Source of the DNA: Chromatiaceae bacterium
GTDB lineage: Bacteria > Pseudomonadota > Gammaproteobacteria > Chromatiales > Chromatiaceae
Length of the DNA stretch: 64,000 nucleotides
Assembly (NCBI GenBank): GCA_024235215.1
Contig: JACKMU010000001.1
Location: 62,001-126,000, forward strand
Direction: 5' to 3'
Part shown: one piece after another, positions 44,488 through 54,143 of the stretch
Layout of the letters: each line of letters begins with the position of its first letter
Position numbering within the stretch: position 1 is the first letter of the stretch
Notes under the pieces: generated by a model
Seen by the model: only the letters and a program-made list of their open reading frames with translations
Databases searched by the model: none
Told to the model about the DNA's origin: nothing
Position numbers and translations under genes: made by a program

Positions 44488-47154
44488 TCAGTGACTTGGC
44501 TTGTTCTGGTAGATTTTGCCCTTCCGCACCAGCCATTTCTCGATTTCGACCACGACCAGAACGAGCGACGAGAAAACGAAGCAAAGGAGCAGATCGGCCG
44601 GCGGCAGCGGCCGGGTATGGAATATCCCGTTCAGCGACGGCAGGTAGATCACACCGAGCTGCAGCAGCAACGTGAGCAGCACCGCACCAAGCAGTGGTGG
44701 GTTGCTGAACAGGCCGATACTGAAGAGTGAGTCGGAAGCGCTGCGCACCGCCAACGCGTGAAACAGCTGAGAGCAGGTAAGCACGGTAAAGACCACTGTC
44801 TGCCAGTAGGCGGCATCCTGCGCGATCGCCCACGCCTGTGACGCAATCGACAGGGCGCCGATGAACAGCCCCACCCACAGGATATGCTGCCAGATACCGT
44901 GCGCCAGGATATGCTCCTGCGGCGGCCGCGGCGGCCGTCGCATCACCCCGTCCTCGGCCGGTTCAGCACTGAAGGCGAGGCCCGGCAGACCGTCGGTGAC
45001 CAGATTGATCCACAGGATATGGATCGGCAGCAGCGGCACCGGAAGGCCGAAAAACGGTGCCAGAAACAGCGTCCAGATCTCACCCGAGTTGGAGGTCATG
45101 GTGTATTTCACGAACTTGCGGATGTTATCGAAAATGCGTCGCCCTTCACGCACCGCGCGCACGATGGTGGCGAAGTTGTCATCCAGCAGCAGAATATCCG
45201 CCGCCTCCCGGGCGACATCGGTTCCCTTCCGCCCCATCGCCACTCCGATGTCGGCGCGTTTCAGTGCCGGTGCATCGTTCACTCCGTCGCCGGTCATCGC
45301 GACAAATTCGCCACGCGCCTGCAGCGCCTTGACGATAGCGATCTTCTGCTCCGGGCTGACCCGCGCATAGACTGTGACTCCGCCCACCCGGGCGTGCAGC
45401 TCCTGATCAGAGAGCCGGGCCAGCGTCTGACCGCTGATCAGGCTACCCTCATCCACTGCGATACCGAGGCGACGGGCAATCGCCAGCGCCGTTCCCGGAT
45501 GGTCTCCGGTAATCATCACCGGCTTGATGCCGGCAGCGCGGCACGCCGCGATCGCCTCGGGCACCTCGGGTCTGGGCGGATCGATCAGCGCAACCAGGCC
45601 GAGGAAACTGAGTTCCCGCTCCACCGTTTCCGGTAACAGCCTGTCCGGCAATCGATCGAACCGGCGCTGCGCGAACGCCAGCACCCGATACCCCTGCCCG
45701 GCCAGCCGTTCCACACACCGCTGCAGCTGTAGCGACTGCAATGGGACCGCTTCCCCCTCCTCCCCGAGTCGGTCTAGGCACTTTCCGAGCACCAGCTCGG
45801 GTGCACCCTTGCAGAAAGCGGTGACCTCGCCTGCGATCTGATGCAGGGTCGTCATCAGTTTTCGGTCACTGTCGAATGCGATCTCCGCTACCCGCGGAAA
45901 CCGGGCAACCAGCTGCCGCCGGTCGAAGCCCGCACGCTCCACAGCCAGCGCCAACGCCAGTTCGGTGGGATCTCCCGCGCTCTTCCCATCGCGCTTGCTG
46001 ACATCGCTGTTCAGGGTCATGGCCAGCGCCAACGCGTTGCCACCGGGAGAGGCAGCGGCAGCGGCCAGCGAATCGTACTCCCGGTCGCCCGACAGAAAGC
46101 GTTCTGCGGTCATCCGGTTGAGCGTGAGCGTGCCGGTCTTGTCGCTGCAGATGACGGTGACCGAGCCCAGCGTCTCGACCGCCGGAAGATTCCTGGCCAG
46201 CGCATACTGTCGGCTCAGTTTCCCCGCACCGAAGGCAAGCGCGATGGTCACCACCGCCGGCAGCGCCTCAGGAATAGCCGCCACTGCCAGACTGATCGCG
46301 GTCAGAAACATCAGTAGCGGCGGCTGGCCCTGCAGCAGACCGGCGCAGAACACCAATGCACAGATGACCAACACCGCCAGCGCGAGATAACGCCCAAAAG
46401 CCTCCAGCCGCAGCTGCAGCGGTGTTTTCACCGCACGCTGCTTGTGCAGCAGTCGGGCGATGCGGCCAATCTCACTCTGCATTCCGGTAGCCACCACCAC
46501 CCCGGTACCACGGCCACGGACGACAGTGCTGTTGCGGAACAACAGATTGTGGCGATCACCCAGCGGCAGCTCCGGGTCTGTCAGCCGAGTTGCGGTTTTG
46601 CCGATCGGGGTCGATTCTCCGGTCAGTGCCGCTTCATCGGTTTGCAGATCTTCGGCGCTGACGACCCGCAGGTCGGCTGGCACCAGATTGCCGGCCTCCA
46701 CACTCACCAGGTCGCCCGGCACCAGATCGGCTGCGGCCAGGGTTACCGGGTGTCCATCGCGAATCACCCCAGCCTGCAGCACAGCCATCTCCTTCAGCGC
46801 GGCGACCGCGCGTTCGGCACGATAAGCCTGTACCGCACCGATCAGCGCATTGAGGATAATGATCACCAGAATCGTGAGGGTGTCCACCAGTTCACCAATC
46901 AGACCGGCGATCGCTGCCGCAGCCAGCAGCACCAGAATCATGAAGTCGGAAAACTGTTCAATGACCAACCACGGTATCGGGCGCCGCCGCGTCTCCACGA
47001 TCCGGTTGGCACCATAGCGCTGCAACCGCAACAGCGCCTCGCTGCTGTTCAACCCCTCCCCTGCAACCACCCCCAGCCGTTGCAGCACAGCCTCTGCCTC
47101 GAGCGTGTGCCAGGCGATCCGCGTAAGCTCATCTGCCGACCTGTCTGCTTTCAA
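44488..47154 (-). CDS. P-type cation-transporting ATPase (P2A-like)
   Basis: The protein is about 888 residues from the TTG at 47154. It has the phosphorylation motif SDKTGTLT, ALTGEST of the actuator, MTGDGVNDAPALK, and a membrane motif IPEALPAVVTIALAF as in Ca2+-type P2 pumps, plus the N-terminal cation ATPase domain (WHTLEAEAVLQRL). About ten helices. It exports a cation, perhaps Ca2+ or Mn2+. No ATG lies in the likely start region; a longer frame runs upstream into modA on the other strand, so the start is uncertain. It diverges from modABC. Confidence 0.9.
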   Translation of the reverse strand: MKADRSADELTRIAWHTLEAEAVLQRLGVVAGEGLNSSEALLRLQRYGANRIVETRRRPIPWLVIEQFSDFMILVLLAAAAIAGLIGELVDTLTILVIIILNALIGAVQAYRAERAVAALKEMAVLQAGVIRDGHPVTLAAADLVPGDLVSVEAGNLVPADLRVVSAEDLQTDEAALTGESTPIGKTATRLTDPELPLGDRHNLLFRNSTVVRGRGTGVVVATGMQSEIGRIARLLHKQRAVKTPLQLRLEAFGRYLALAVLVICALVFCAGLLQGQPPLLMFLTAISLAVAAIPEALPAVVTIALAFGAGKLSRQYALARNLPAVETLGSVTVICSDKTGTLTLNRMTAERFLSGDREYDSLAAAAASPGGNALALAMTLNSDVSKRDGKSAGDPTELALALAVERAGFDRRQLVARFPRVAEIAFDSDRKLMTTLHQIAGEVTAFCKGAPELVLGKCLDRLGEEGEAVPLQSLQLQRCVERLAGQGYRVLAFAQRRFDRLPDRLLPETVERELSFLGLVALIDPPRPEVPEAIAACRAAGIKPVMITGDHPGTALAIARRLGIAVDEGSLISGQTLARLSDQELHARVGGVTVYARVSPEQKIAIVKALQARGEFVAMTGDGVNDAPALKRADIGVAMGRKGTDVAREAADILLLDDNFATIVRAVREGRRIFDNIRKFVKYTMTSNSGEIWTLFLAPFFGLPVPLLPIHILWINLVTDGLPGLAFSAEPAEDGVMRRPPRPPQEHILAHGIWQHILWVGLFIGALSIASQAWAIAQDAAYWQTVVFTVLTCSQLFHALAVRSASDSLFSIGLFSNPPLLGAVLLTLLLQLGVIYLPSLNGIFHTRPLPPADLLLCFVFSSLVLVVVEIEKWLVRKGKIYQNKPSH

Positions 47155-47232
47155 TCTGCAATATCCATTATCGGATCCTACCCCCTCGCTGCCTGTGGCG
47201 GTCAACCGCGTCGGCTTGCACCCGGTTATACC

Positions 47233-47246
47233 GCAATATATATTGC
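47233..47246. promoter_or_regulatory. AT-rich palindrome upstream of modA (possible ModE-like or promoter site)
   Basis: GCAATATATATTGC is a perfect 14-base palindrome, with GGTTATA just to its left. ModE boxes are built from TATA-rich inverted repeats, so this may be a molybdate-repression site or simply a -10 region. The match to the ModE consensus is partial. Confidence 0.35.
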
Positions 47247-47323
47247 ACAGCCATGGCCGGCGTTGCTGAGACCGGCGTGAACCGGCGATCACTCCCCGCC
47301 TCAGGCGATCGAAATCGAATGGC

Positions 47324-48088
47324 ATGAGACTCACCAGGCTGCTTTTCCTGACCATCGCCAGCACAGCACTGCCGCTTCTCCCCACCGCAACGTGTGCTGA
47401 CCAGATTCGGGTTGCGGTGGCAAGCAACTTTTCCGAGACCTTCAAGACGATCGCCGCCAGATTCGAAGCGTCCAGCGGACACCGGGTGATCCTGAGTACC
47501 GGCTCCACCGGCAAACAGTACGCGCAGATCCGCCACGGCGCTCCATTCGACCTCTTTTTTGCCGCTGACTCGGAACGCCCCGCACTGCTTGAAGCGCAGG
47601 GCCATGCACTGCCGGGGAGCCGTTTTACCTATGCATTGGGAAAACTGGTGCTGTGGAGTCCAAAACCGGGTTATATCGATCCGGATGGCGCAGTGCTGAG
47701 CGACCCGCAGATCCGTCACCTGGCTGTCGCCAACGACCGCCTCGCACCGTATGGACGGGCGGCAACGGAGGTGCTGCAGGCACGCGGACTGTGGAACGCG
47801 TTGCAACACCGGCTGGTGCGCGGTGAGAACATCGGCCAGACCTTTCAGTTCGTCAGCAGCGGCAGCGTCGCGCTCGGCTTCGTCGCCTGTTCCCAGGTGC
47901 AGCGGCCGGGGACGGCGATCCAGGGCTCGCTGTGGCGGGTACCGCAGTCGCTCTATGCTCCGATCGAACAGCAGGCAGTGCTGCTGCGCGAAAGCGAGGC
48001 GGCGCGCGCTTTACTTGCGTTCATGCAAAGCGAGACGTCGCGCCAGACCTTGCGTGACGCCTGTTACGACACGCCCGATGTTGACTGA
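47324..48088 (+). CDS. modA: Molybdate ABC transporter, periplasmic binding protein
   Basis: The 254-residue protein starts with a signal peptide (MRLTRLLFLTIASTALPLL, cut near ATCA). It then has IRVAVASNFSETFKTIAARFEASSGHRV, STGSTGKQYAQI and GAPFDLFFAADSERP, all strong ModA signatures for binding the molybdate oxyanion. It is followed by modB overlapping 11 bases and modC. Confidence 0.93.
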   Translation: MRLTRLLFLTIASTALPLLPTATCADQIRVAVASNFSETFKTIAARFEASSGHRVILSTGSTGKQYAQIRHGAPFDLFFAADSERPALLEAQGHALPGSRFTYALGKLVLWSPKPGYIDPDGAVLSDPQIRHLAVANDRLAPYGRAATEVLQARGLWNALQHRLVRGENIGQTFQFVSSGSVALGFVACSQVQRPGTAIQGSLWRVPQSLYAPIEQQAVLLRESEAARALLAFMQSETSRQTLRDACYDTPDVD

Positions 48089-48764
48089 TTCCGACCTCTC
48101 CGCACTGCTCATCACGCTCCAACTGGCGGCACTCACCACACTCATCCTGCTGCTGCTCGGCACACCGTTCGCCTGGTGGCTGGCGCGCAGCCGCTGGCGT
48201 TTCAAATATCTCCTCGAAGCGGTGGTTGCACTGCCGCTGGTGCTGCCGCCCACCGTGCTCGGCTTCTATCTGTTGGTGGCGCTCGGGCCGCAAGGGCCGA
48301 TCGGCGTGCTGTTGCAGGCACTGGGCGGCCAGTCCATCGCCTTTACTTTTACCGGGCTGGTGATCGGCTCGGTCTGCTACTCACTACCATTCGTGGTGCA
48401 GCCGCTGCAGAACGCATTTGCCGCCATCGACCAGCGACTGCTGGAAGCAGCCGCCACACTGCGGGCCGCGCCGCTGGATCGCTTCTTCTCGCTGGTGGTG
48501 CCGTTGGCCAAACCCGGTTTTCTCACCGCGGCGACCCTCGGTTTCGCCCATACCGTTGGCGAATTCGGCGTGGTGCTGATGATCGGCGGCAACATACCGG
48601 GTGAGACCCGGGTGCTCTCGATCGCCATCTACGACCATGTCGAATCGCTGCAGTACGGGCAGGCACACCGCCTCTCCGCAGCACTGTTGCTCTTCTCTTT
48701 CCTGGTGCTGTTTCTGGTTTACCGGATGAACCAGCGCCGCCGGGAACAGACGCCGCACAGATGA
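48078..48764 (+). CDS. modB: Molybdate ABC transporter permease
   Basis: From the ATG at 48078 it is 228 residues, starting MLTDSDLSALLITLQLAALT, with five to six helices. It has the permease EAA-like motif LLEAAATLRAAPLDRFFSLVVP and the family run GFAHTVGEFGVVLMIGGNIPGET. Molybdate passes through a ModB dimer. Upstream sequence in the same frame lies inside modA and is not used. Confidence 0.93.
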   Translation: MLTDSDLSALLITLQLAALTTLILLLLGTPFAWWLARSRWRFKYLLEAVVALPLVLPPTVLGFYLLVALGPQGPIGVLLQALGGQSIAFTFTGLVIGSVCYSLPFVVQPLQNAFAAIDQRLLEAAATLRAAPLDRFFSLVVPLAKPGFLTAATLGFAHTVGEFGVVLMIGGNIPGETRVLSIAIYDHVESLQYGQAHRLSAALLLFSFLVLFLVYRMNQRRREQTPHR

Positions 48765-49840
48765 ACGCCAACATCCATTTGCACTTCTCACTTGCGCTGA
48801 GCGGATTCGATCTCGATGTCGCCGCGGAGATTCCGGGTCAGGGGGTGACCGCGCTGTTCGGACGCTCCGGATCAGGAAAAACCAGCCTGCTACGCTGTAT
48901 CGCCGGGCTCGAGCGACCAACTCATGCCTATCTGCGCATCAATGGTGTTCTCTGGCACGACAGCGTACAGCATCTGTTCGTGCCCCCGCAGCAGCGCGGT
49001 ATCGGCTACGTATTCCAGGAGGGGGTGCTGTTTCCGCATCTGCGGGTACGGGATAACCTGCTCTATGGGTTCAGGCGCACGCCCGGTGCGGAGCAGGTTG
49101 AGAGTCTGCAGCGGGTGGTCGACCTGCTCGGATTGCAGACTCTGCTGCAGCGCTACCCGGTGCAGCTCTCGGGTGGCGAAAAGCAGCGGGTGGCCATCGG
49201 CCGGGCACTGCTGAACAATCCGCGCCTGCTGCTGATGGATGAACCGATGGCCTCGCTCGACCGGAGTCACAAAAAGGAGATCATCCCCTACCTGGAGTGC
49301 CTGCACCGCAGCACCAGTATCCCGATCATCTATGTCACGCACGACCCGGACGAATTGATCAGAGTCTCCGACTATCTGCTGCTGATCGAGGCCGGCCGGC
49401 TGATTGCCCAGGGGCCGCTGGAACAGATGCTGGCCAGGATCGACCTGCCGATCGCGCGCGGTGACGACGCTGGCGCGCTGGTCTCGGCCACGGTGCTTGA
49501 GCACGATGAGCAGTTTCATCTGAGCCGGGTCGGATTCGCCGGCGGCGAACTGACCGTCTCTGCGATCGACCAGCCGCCGGGCAGTGAGATCCGCATCCGC
49601 ATCCAGGCCAAGGATGTCAGCCTGGCGCTGGAGGCCCCCGGTCCCACCAGCATTATGAACATTCTGCCCGCCCGGGTGGTGGAGATGCAGGCGCACGGCC
49701 GCGGGCGCATGGTGGTGCGACTGGATGTCGGCGGTGTACCGGTGCTGGCCAGGATCACACAGAAGTCACAACAGCGGCTGGCGTTACATCCCGGTTCGCA
49801 AGTCTATGCACAGATCAAGAGCGTGGCGCTGCTCACTTGA
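48761..49840 (+). CDS. modC: Molybdate ABC transporter ATPase
   Basis: The 359-residue protein has Walker A GRSGSGKTS, Q-loop region GYVFQEGVLFPHL, signature LSGGEKQRVAIGRAL and Walker B LLLMDEPMAS. A C-terminal TOBE/Mop-like domain (about 295-359, SIMNILPARVVEM) binds oxyanions. Start overlaps modB by four bases (ATGA). It energises molybdate import. Confidence 0.93.
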   Translation: MNANIHLHFSLALSGFDLDVAAEIPGQGVTALFGRSGSGKTSLLRCIAGLERPTHAYLRINGVLWHDSVQHLFVPPQQRGIGYVFQEGVLFPHLRVRDNLLYGFRRTPGAEQVESLQRVVDLLGLQTLLQRYPVQLSGGEKQRVAIGRALLNNPRLLLMDEPMASLDRSHKKEIIPYLECLHRSTSIPIIYVTHDPDELIRVSDYLLLIEAGRLIAQGPLEQMLARIDLPIARGDDAGALVSATVLEHDEQFHLSRVGFAGGELTVSAIDQPPGSEIRIRIQAKDVSLALEAPGPTSIMNILPARVVEMQAHGRGRMVVRLDVGGVPVLARITQKSQQRLALHPGSQVYAQIKSVALLT

Positions 49841-49975
49841 TTCAGCTGCAGACCGTGTCGTCAGCAATTTCCCCCCCGGACAGCGGCGCGCACAAAATGA
49901 CAAGAATCGGGTGGCAGCGTCAGGTAAACCTCGCTATACCGTCACCTGCCGGAATTATTTGAGGGATCCTCACCC

Positions 49976-50836
49976 ATGACCCCATCTCCGCTGACAGCGG
50001 CACACCGCCACTACCAGGTCGTCGCGCGGGCGATCGATTACATCCGCAGCAATGCACGCCGACAACCGACCCTCGCCGAGGTTGCCGCCACGGTACACCT
50101 CAGCGAGCAGCACCTGCAGCGGGTGTTTGCCGAGTGGGCCGGCATCTCCCCCAAACGATTTCTGCAATTTCTGACCAAGGAGCATGCCAGATTGGCGCTC
50201 AGACGCTCAGCGGACCTGCTCAGCGTCAGTCTGGAGAGCGGACTCTCCGGTCCGGGCAGGCTGCATGACCTGATGGTCAGCTGTGAAGCGATGACCCCGG
50301 GAGAGATCAAAGCACTCGGCGGGGGAGTCACCCTGGGCTACGGATTGGGCGAAACGCCGTTTGGCGTGGCACTGATTGGCTGGAGTGAGCGTGGGGTTTG
50401 CCACCTGGCGTTCTGCGACGATAGCGAGAGGCGCCGGGAAGCGGCGTTTCGCGCCCTCTGGCCCAGTGCGGAGCTACGCCGCGATGACACTGAAGCCATG
50501 CGTCTCTGTGCGCGCATATTTGCGGAGCAACCCGAATCGGGTAAGCTTCATCTGCTGCTGCGCGGCACCAATTATCAGATCAAGGTGTGGGAGGCACTGC
50601 TCGATATCGGTCCGGCTCAGCTCGTTTCCTACAGCCAGCTGGCGGCGCTGATCGACACACCCGGAGCCCAGCGGGCCGTGGGCAGTGCAGTGGCAGCCAA
50701 TGCCATCGCCTACCTGATCCCATGCCACCGCATCATCCGCGCGAACGGAGACTCGGGTGACTACCACTGGGGGGAGAGTCGCAAGCTGGCGATACATGCT
50801 TGGGAGGCTGGCAGGAGGGGCGTCACCCCGCGCTGA
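49976..50836 (+). CDS. AraC-type helix-turn-helix fused to O6-methylguanine-DNA methyltransferase (Ada-like, short form)
   Basis: The 286-residue protein has an AraC-type DNA-binding domain (about 10-110, RQPTLAEVAATVHLSEQHLQRVFAEWAGISPKRF), then an MGMT domain with the active-site motif IPCHRII (Cys250). It lacks the N-terminal zinc-binding methylphosphotriester domain of full Ada. It repairs O6-methylguanine by irreversible transfer of the methyl group to Cys250, and may regulate its own or other genes. Located after modC, probably its own unit. Confidence 0.88.
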   Translation: MTPSPLTAAHRHYQVVARAIDYIRSNARRQPTLAEVAATVHLSEQHLQRVFAEWAGISPKRFLQFLTKEHARLALRRSADLLSVSLESGLSGPGRLHDLMVSCEAMTPGEIKALGGGVTLGYGLGETPFGVALIGWSERGVCHLAFCDDSERRREAAFRALWPSAELRRDDTEAMRLCARIFAEQPESGKLHLLLRGTNYQIKVWEALLDIGPAQLVSYSQLAALIDTPGAQRAVGSAVAANAIAYLIPCHRIIRANGDSGDYHWGESRKLAIHAWEAGRRGVTPR

Positions 50837-50861
50837 CTGAAGGTCGGTCGGGCAGTAACCA

Positions 50862-53051
50862 TTGGATTGGAATCAGGAGCTTAAGGATATCAAACGCGCC
50901 ACAGGAATAACTCCGAGTGTGCTGGTGATCACACTGACACTGGTCATCACCATGGCGATGGCCTACCTATTCTACAGCAGTCGCGGCATGGCCGAACGTT
51001 ACGCCCCGCTGGTCAACGCGGCGAAAGAGATCAAGCTGGCGGCGACCGGCGCACACCTCTGGTTCGAGGAGATCATTGCAGGAGACCCGTATATCGAGAT
51101 CGAACGGGTCTGGGCGCTGTTGCAACAAGCCGAGTGGTACACCCTGGCACTACTCAACCGCGGGGAGGACCACAAAAGCAAGTATGATCCACCGGCGGAT
51201 CCACTGCTACGCGCTCAGGTCGAAGAGACGCTGGAGCGACTGAAAGCCTTTTCCGCAATCGCCAGTGAACGCTGGCAAACCCGCTCAGACGCCGGCATCG
51301 GCTCGGAATCGGAGCAGCGCTTCGATCAGCTATTCGAGCTGCTGCTGCGCTCGATCGATCAGATCGAAGATCTACTGCTGCACTCGATGGAAGCGCAGTT
51401 ACGGCAGTTGTATATTGTCCAGCTGCTTCTGATCGGTGTGGTGGCGACGCTTGGGCTGTTCGTGGCGGCGCTGCTGCAGCGCCAGCTACAGCGACGTCAG
51501 GAGGATCTGGCACAGCTGCGCAACAGAGAGAGACTGCTTGACGCCAGCGACATGCGTTTCCGGACGCTGTTCGAAAAATCCAACGACGCCATCTTTCTGG
51601 TGGACAGAGAGAGCGGGCGCTACCAGGATGCCAACCAGGCAGCAAGCCGGCTGACCGGTCGCAGCATCGATGAGCTGAAACAGCTGTGCACGCGTGACCT
51701 GTTGCAGGAATCGGCACAGGCGGATGAGCGGCTCGACCTCATTATGCAAACCGACCATGCGCGGAGTATGGGTGAAGTCATCTATCTGCAGCCGGACAAT
51801 ACTGAAAGGCTGGCTTATCTCAGCGTGATTCCGCTCGACCAGAAGCACGTGATCAGCATCGCCAGAGATATCACCGAGGAGCGCGAGACCGAACGGCAGC
51901 TGCGCCGGTCGCAGAAGATGGACGCGATCGGCCAGCTCACCGGCGGCATTGCGCACGACTTCAACAACATCCTGGGCATCATTCTCGGTAACATCGATCT
52001 GCTGGAGCGCTACAGCGAGGTCGCGACTCACGGTGCCAAGCAGATCGACACCATCCGGAGATCGGCTTTGCGGGCAGCCAATCTGACCCGACAGATGCTC
52101 GGATTTGCACGCCAGCAGGCGGCGCAGGTGAGCGTTACCGACATCAACCAGGCCATTCGCGAGATGGAGAGCCTGATCGCGCACTCCGTGACCCCCCTGG
52201 TCGAGGTCGAGCAGCGCCTGCAGAAGGGGCTGTGGCTGACAGAGATCGACGTCAACGACTTCAAGGACACGCTGCTCAATCTCGTGCTCAACGCGCGTGA
52301 TGCGATGCCTGCGGGGGGGAGACTGACCATAGCCACCAGCAACGTTCGCCCGGTGCGGGGTGAATTGAGGCAGATTGCCGGTGCGCCGGGTGGCGAGTAT
52401 ATCTTGCTCAGCGTCGCCGACAGTGGGAGCGGCATGGCTCCGGACCTCCAGGAGCGCATTTTCGAACCCTTTTTCACCACCAAAGAGCTGGGCAAGGGAA
52501 CGGGACTCGGCCTATCCATGGTGTTCGGCTTCGTCAACCGCTCCGGAGGCGATATCAATGTCGCTTCAGAGATGGGCGGAGGTACCGAGATAAAGCTCTA
52601 TCTTCCACGTTCGACACAACAGCAGCTGGTGCCAGTGGCAGAAGCCACACAACCGCAGGAGCTGCCGCGCGGTGAGGAGACCATCCTGGTGGTGGATGAT
52701 GAGCCGGCATTACTGAACGTCACCAGGGGGATGCTCGAAGCGCTGGGATACCAGGTGCTCACCAGCAGCGACTGCCAGCAGGCGCTCACACTGCTGGCAC
52801 AGGAGAACGCGATCGATCTGCTGTTCAGCGATATCGTGATGCCGGGAGGTATGAACGGCTATCAACTGGCTGCTGCAGCCACTGCGCAGCGACCTGAGCT
52901 GAAAGTGCTGCTCACTTCCGGCTATACCGAACACAGGCCGGTGGATCAGAATCCGAACCGAACGCATAACAAACTGCTGCCCAAGCCCTACTCCCGGATG
53001 GAACTGGCGTATGGTATTCGCAACGCGCTGGCGGGTGCGATTCAGCGCTGA
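50862..53051 (+). CDS. Hybrid sensor histidine kinase/response regulator
   Basis: A 729-residue protein. Two membrane helices (about 18-38 and 182-205) flank a periplasmic sensor of about 140 residues; a PAS domain covers about 228-345. The HisKA region has IGQLTGGIAHDFNN (His365), the ATPase core has GSGMAPDLQERIFEPFFTTK and GTGLGLSM, and a C-terminal receiver has ILVVDDEP and LLFSDIVMPGG with the phospho-acceptor Asp. It senses an unknown signal. The TTG start at 50862 is the first possible codon after an in-frame stop. Its 3' end overlaps that of paaE by 10 bases, converging. Confidence 0.9.
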   Translation: MDWNQELKDIKRATGITPSVLVITLTLVITMAMAYLFYSSRGMAERYAPLVNAAKEIKLAATGAHLWFEEIIAGDPYIEIERVWALLQQAEWYTLALLNRGEDHKSKYDPPADPLLRAQVEETLERLKAFSAIASERWQTRSDAGIGSESEQRFDQLFELLLRSIDQIEDLLLHSMEAQLRQLYIVQLLLIGVVATLGLFVAALLQRQLQRRQEDLAQLRNRERLLDASDMRFRTLFEKSNDAIFLVDRESGRYQDANQAASRLTGRSIDELKQLCTRDLLQESAQADERLDLIMQTDHARSMGEVIYLQPDNTERLAYLSVIPLDQKHVISIARDITEERETERQLRRSQKMDAIGQLTGGIAHDFNNILGIILGNIDLLERYSEVATHGAKQIDTIRRSALRAANLTRQMLGFARQQAAQVSVTDINQAIREMESLIAHSVTPLVEVEQRLQKGLWLTEIDVNDFKDTLLNLVLNARDAMPAGGRLTIATSNVRPVRGELRQIAGAPGGEYILLSVADSGSGMAPDLQERIFEPFFTTKELGKGTGLGLSMVFGFVNRSGGDINVASEMGGGTEIKLYLPRSTQQQLVPVAEATQPQELPRGEETILVVDDEPALLNVTRGMLEALGYQVLTSSDCQQALTLLAQENAIDLLFSDIVMPGGMNGYQLAAAATAQRPELKVLLTSGYTEHRPVDQNPNRTHNKLLPKPYSRMELAYGIRNALAGAIQR

Positions 53052-54139
53052 TCGAAATCGACCACCACCTCATCAGAGAGCGGATGCGCCTGGCAGGTGA
53101 GAATATACCCACTGTCGATCTCGTGGGGCGCCAGTCCGTGGGTCAGGTCCATCTCCACCCTCCCGCGCACCAGCTTTGCTTTGCAGGTGGAGCAGACACC
53201 GGCCTTACAGGCGAAAGGGAGTTCCAGACCGTTGTGCAGCCCGGCATCCAGGATATTCTCACCCACCGCCGCCAGCTCGAATTCGACGCCGCGTCCGTCC
53301 AGCACCACGCGCACCCGGCTGCGTTTGGTCTCGCCGTACTCTTTCACCCGCCGCTGCACCTTCTCCAGAACGACGCGTGAATCCTCCGACGAGTTGGAGA
53401 AGAGCTCATAGTGGATCTGAGACTCTTGCAACCCCTCCAACCGAAAACCGTGCGACACCTCGGACATCATTGCTTCAGGCCCGCAGATGAACGCTTCGTC
53501 GGTGGCACGGATGTCGATCAACCGGTGACGCGCAAGCTGGCACCCTTTGCGGTTGTCGATGATGCCGTTGAGCAGCGCGCTGCCCTGATCCTCCTCGCTC
53601 ATGATGTTGATCCACTGGAAACGTTCCATGTAGCGGTTCTTGAGGAAACCCAGCTCGTCCCGGAACATGACAGAGCTGGTGCGGCGGTTGCCATAGATCA
53701 GCGTTACCCGGCTACGCGACTCCACCGACAGCACCGACTTGATGATAGAGAGAATCGGCGTGATCCCACTGCCCGCCGCCAGGCACATGTACCGCTTCTC
53801 ACTGGCAGGATCCAATGGCGTATGGAAGCTGCCCTGCGGCGGCATCACGTCGATACTGTCCCCCGGCTTGAAGTTGTCGTTGGCGTAGTTGGAAAATCTA
53901 CCCCCTTTCACCCGCTTGATCGCCACCCGCAGGTGCGCATCGTTTATGCCGGAACAGATCGAGTAGGAGCGGCGCACCGATTCGCCCGCCACCTCTGCCC
54001 GGAGGGTGAGGAACTGACCCTGGATGAATCTGAACCTGTCGCGCAACGGGGCGGGCACCGCGAAGGTGACCCTGATCGCGGTGGCGGTCTCCGGCTGTAC
54101 GTCGGCGATGGTCAGTCGGTGAAAACCAGTAGCGGACAT
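53042..54139 (-). CDS. paaE: Phenylacetyl-CoA epoxidase, reductase subunit
   Basis: The 365-residue protein has a ferredoxin-NADP reductase-like domain (RRSYSICSG, AAGSGITPILSIIKS) and a C-terminal 2Fe-2S domain with CKAGVCSTC and the later Cys in YILTCQAHP. It passes electrons from NAD(P)H to the PaaABC epoxidase. Last gene of the paaABCDE operon, starting four bases after paaD. Confidence 0.93.
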   Translation of the reverse strand: MSATGFHRLTIADVQPETATAIRVTFAVPAPLRDRFRFIQGQFLTLRAEVAGESVRRSYSICSGINDAHLRVAIKRVKGGRFSNYANDNFKPGDSIDVMPPQGSFHTPLDPASEKRYMCLAAGSGITPILSIIKSVLSVESRSRVTLIYGNRRTSSVMFRDELGFLKNRYMERFQWINIMSEEDQGSALLNGIIDNRKGCQLARHRLIDIRATDEAFICGPEAMMSEVSHGFRLEGLQESQIHYELFSNSSEDSRVVLEKVQRRVKEYGETKRSRVRVVLDGRGVEFELAAVGENILDAGLHNGLELPFACKAGVCSTCKAKLVRGRVEMDLTHGLAPHEIDSGYILTCQAHPLSDEVVVDFDQR

Positions 54140-54143
54140 GGCA

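Noticed and set aside
47155..47514. Upstream extension of the P-type ATPase to 1008 residues
   Set aside because: The extra 120 residues lie antisense to modA and lack any P-type ATPase similarity.
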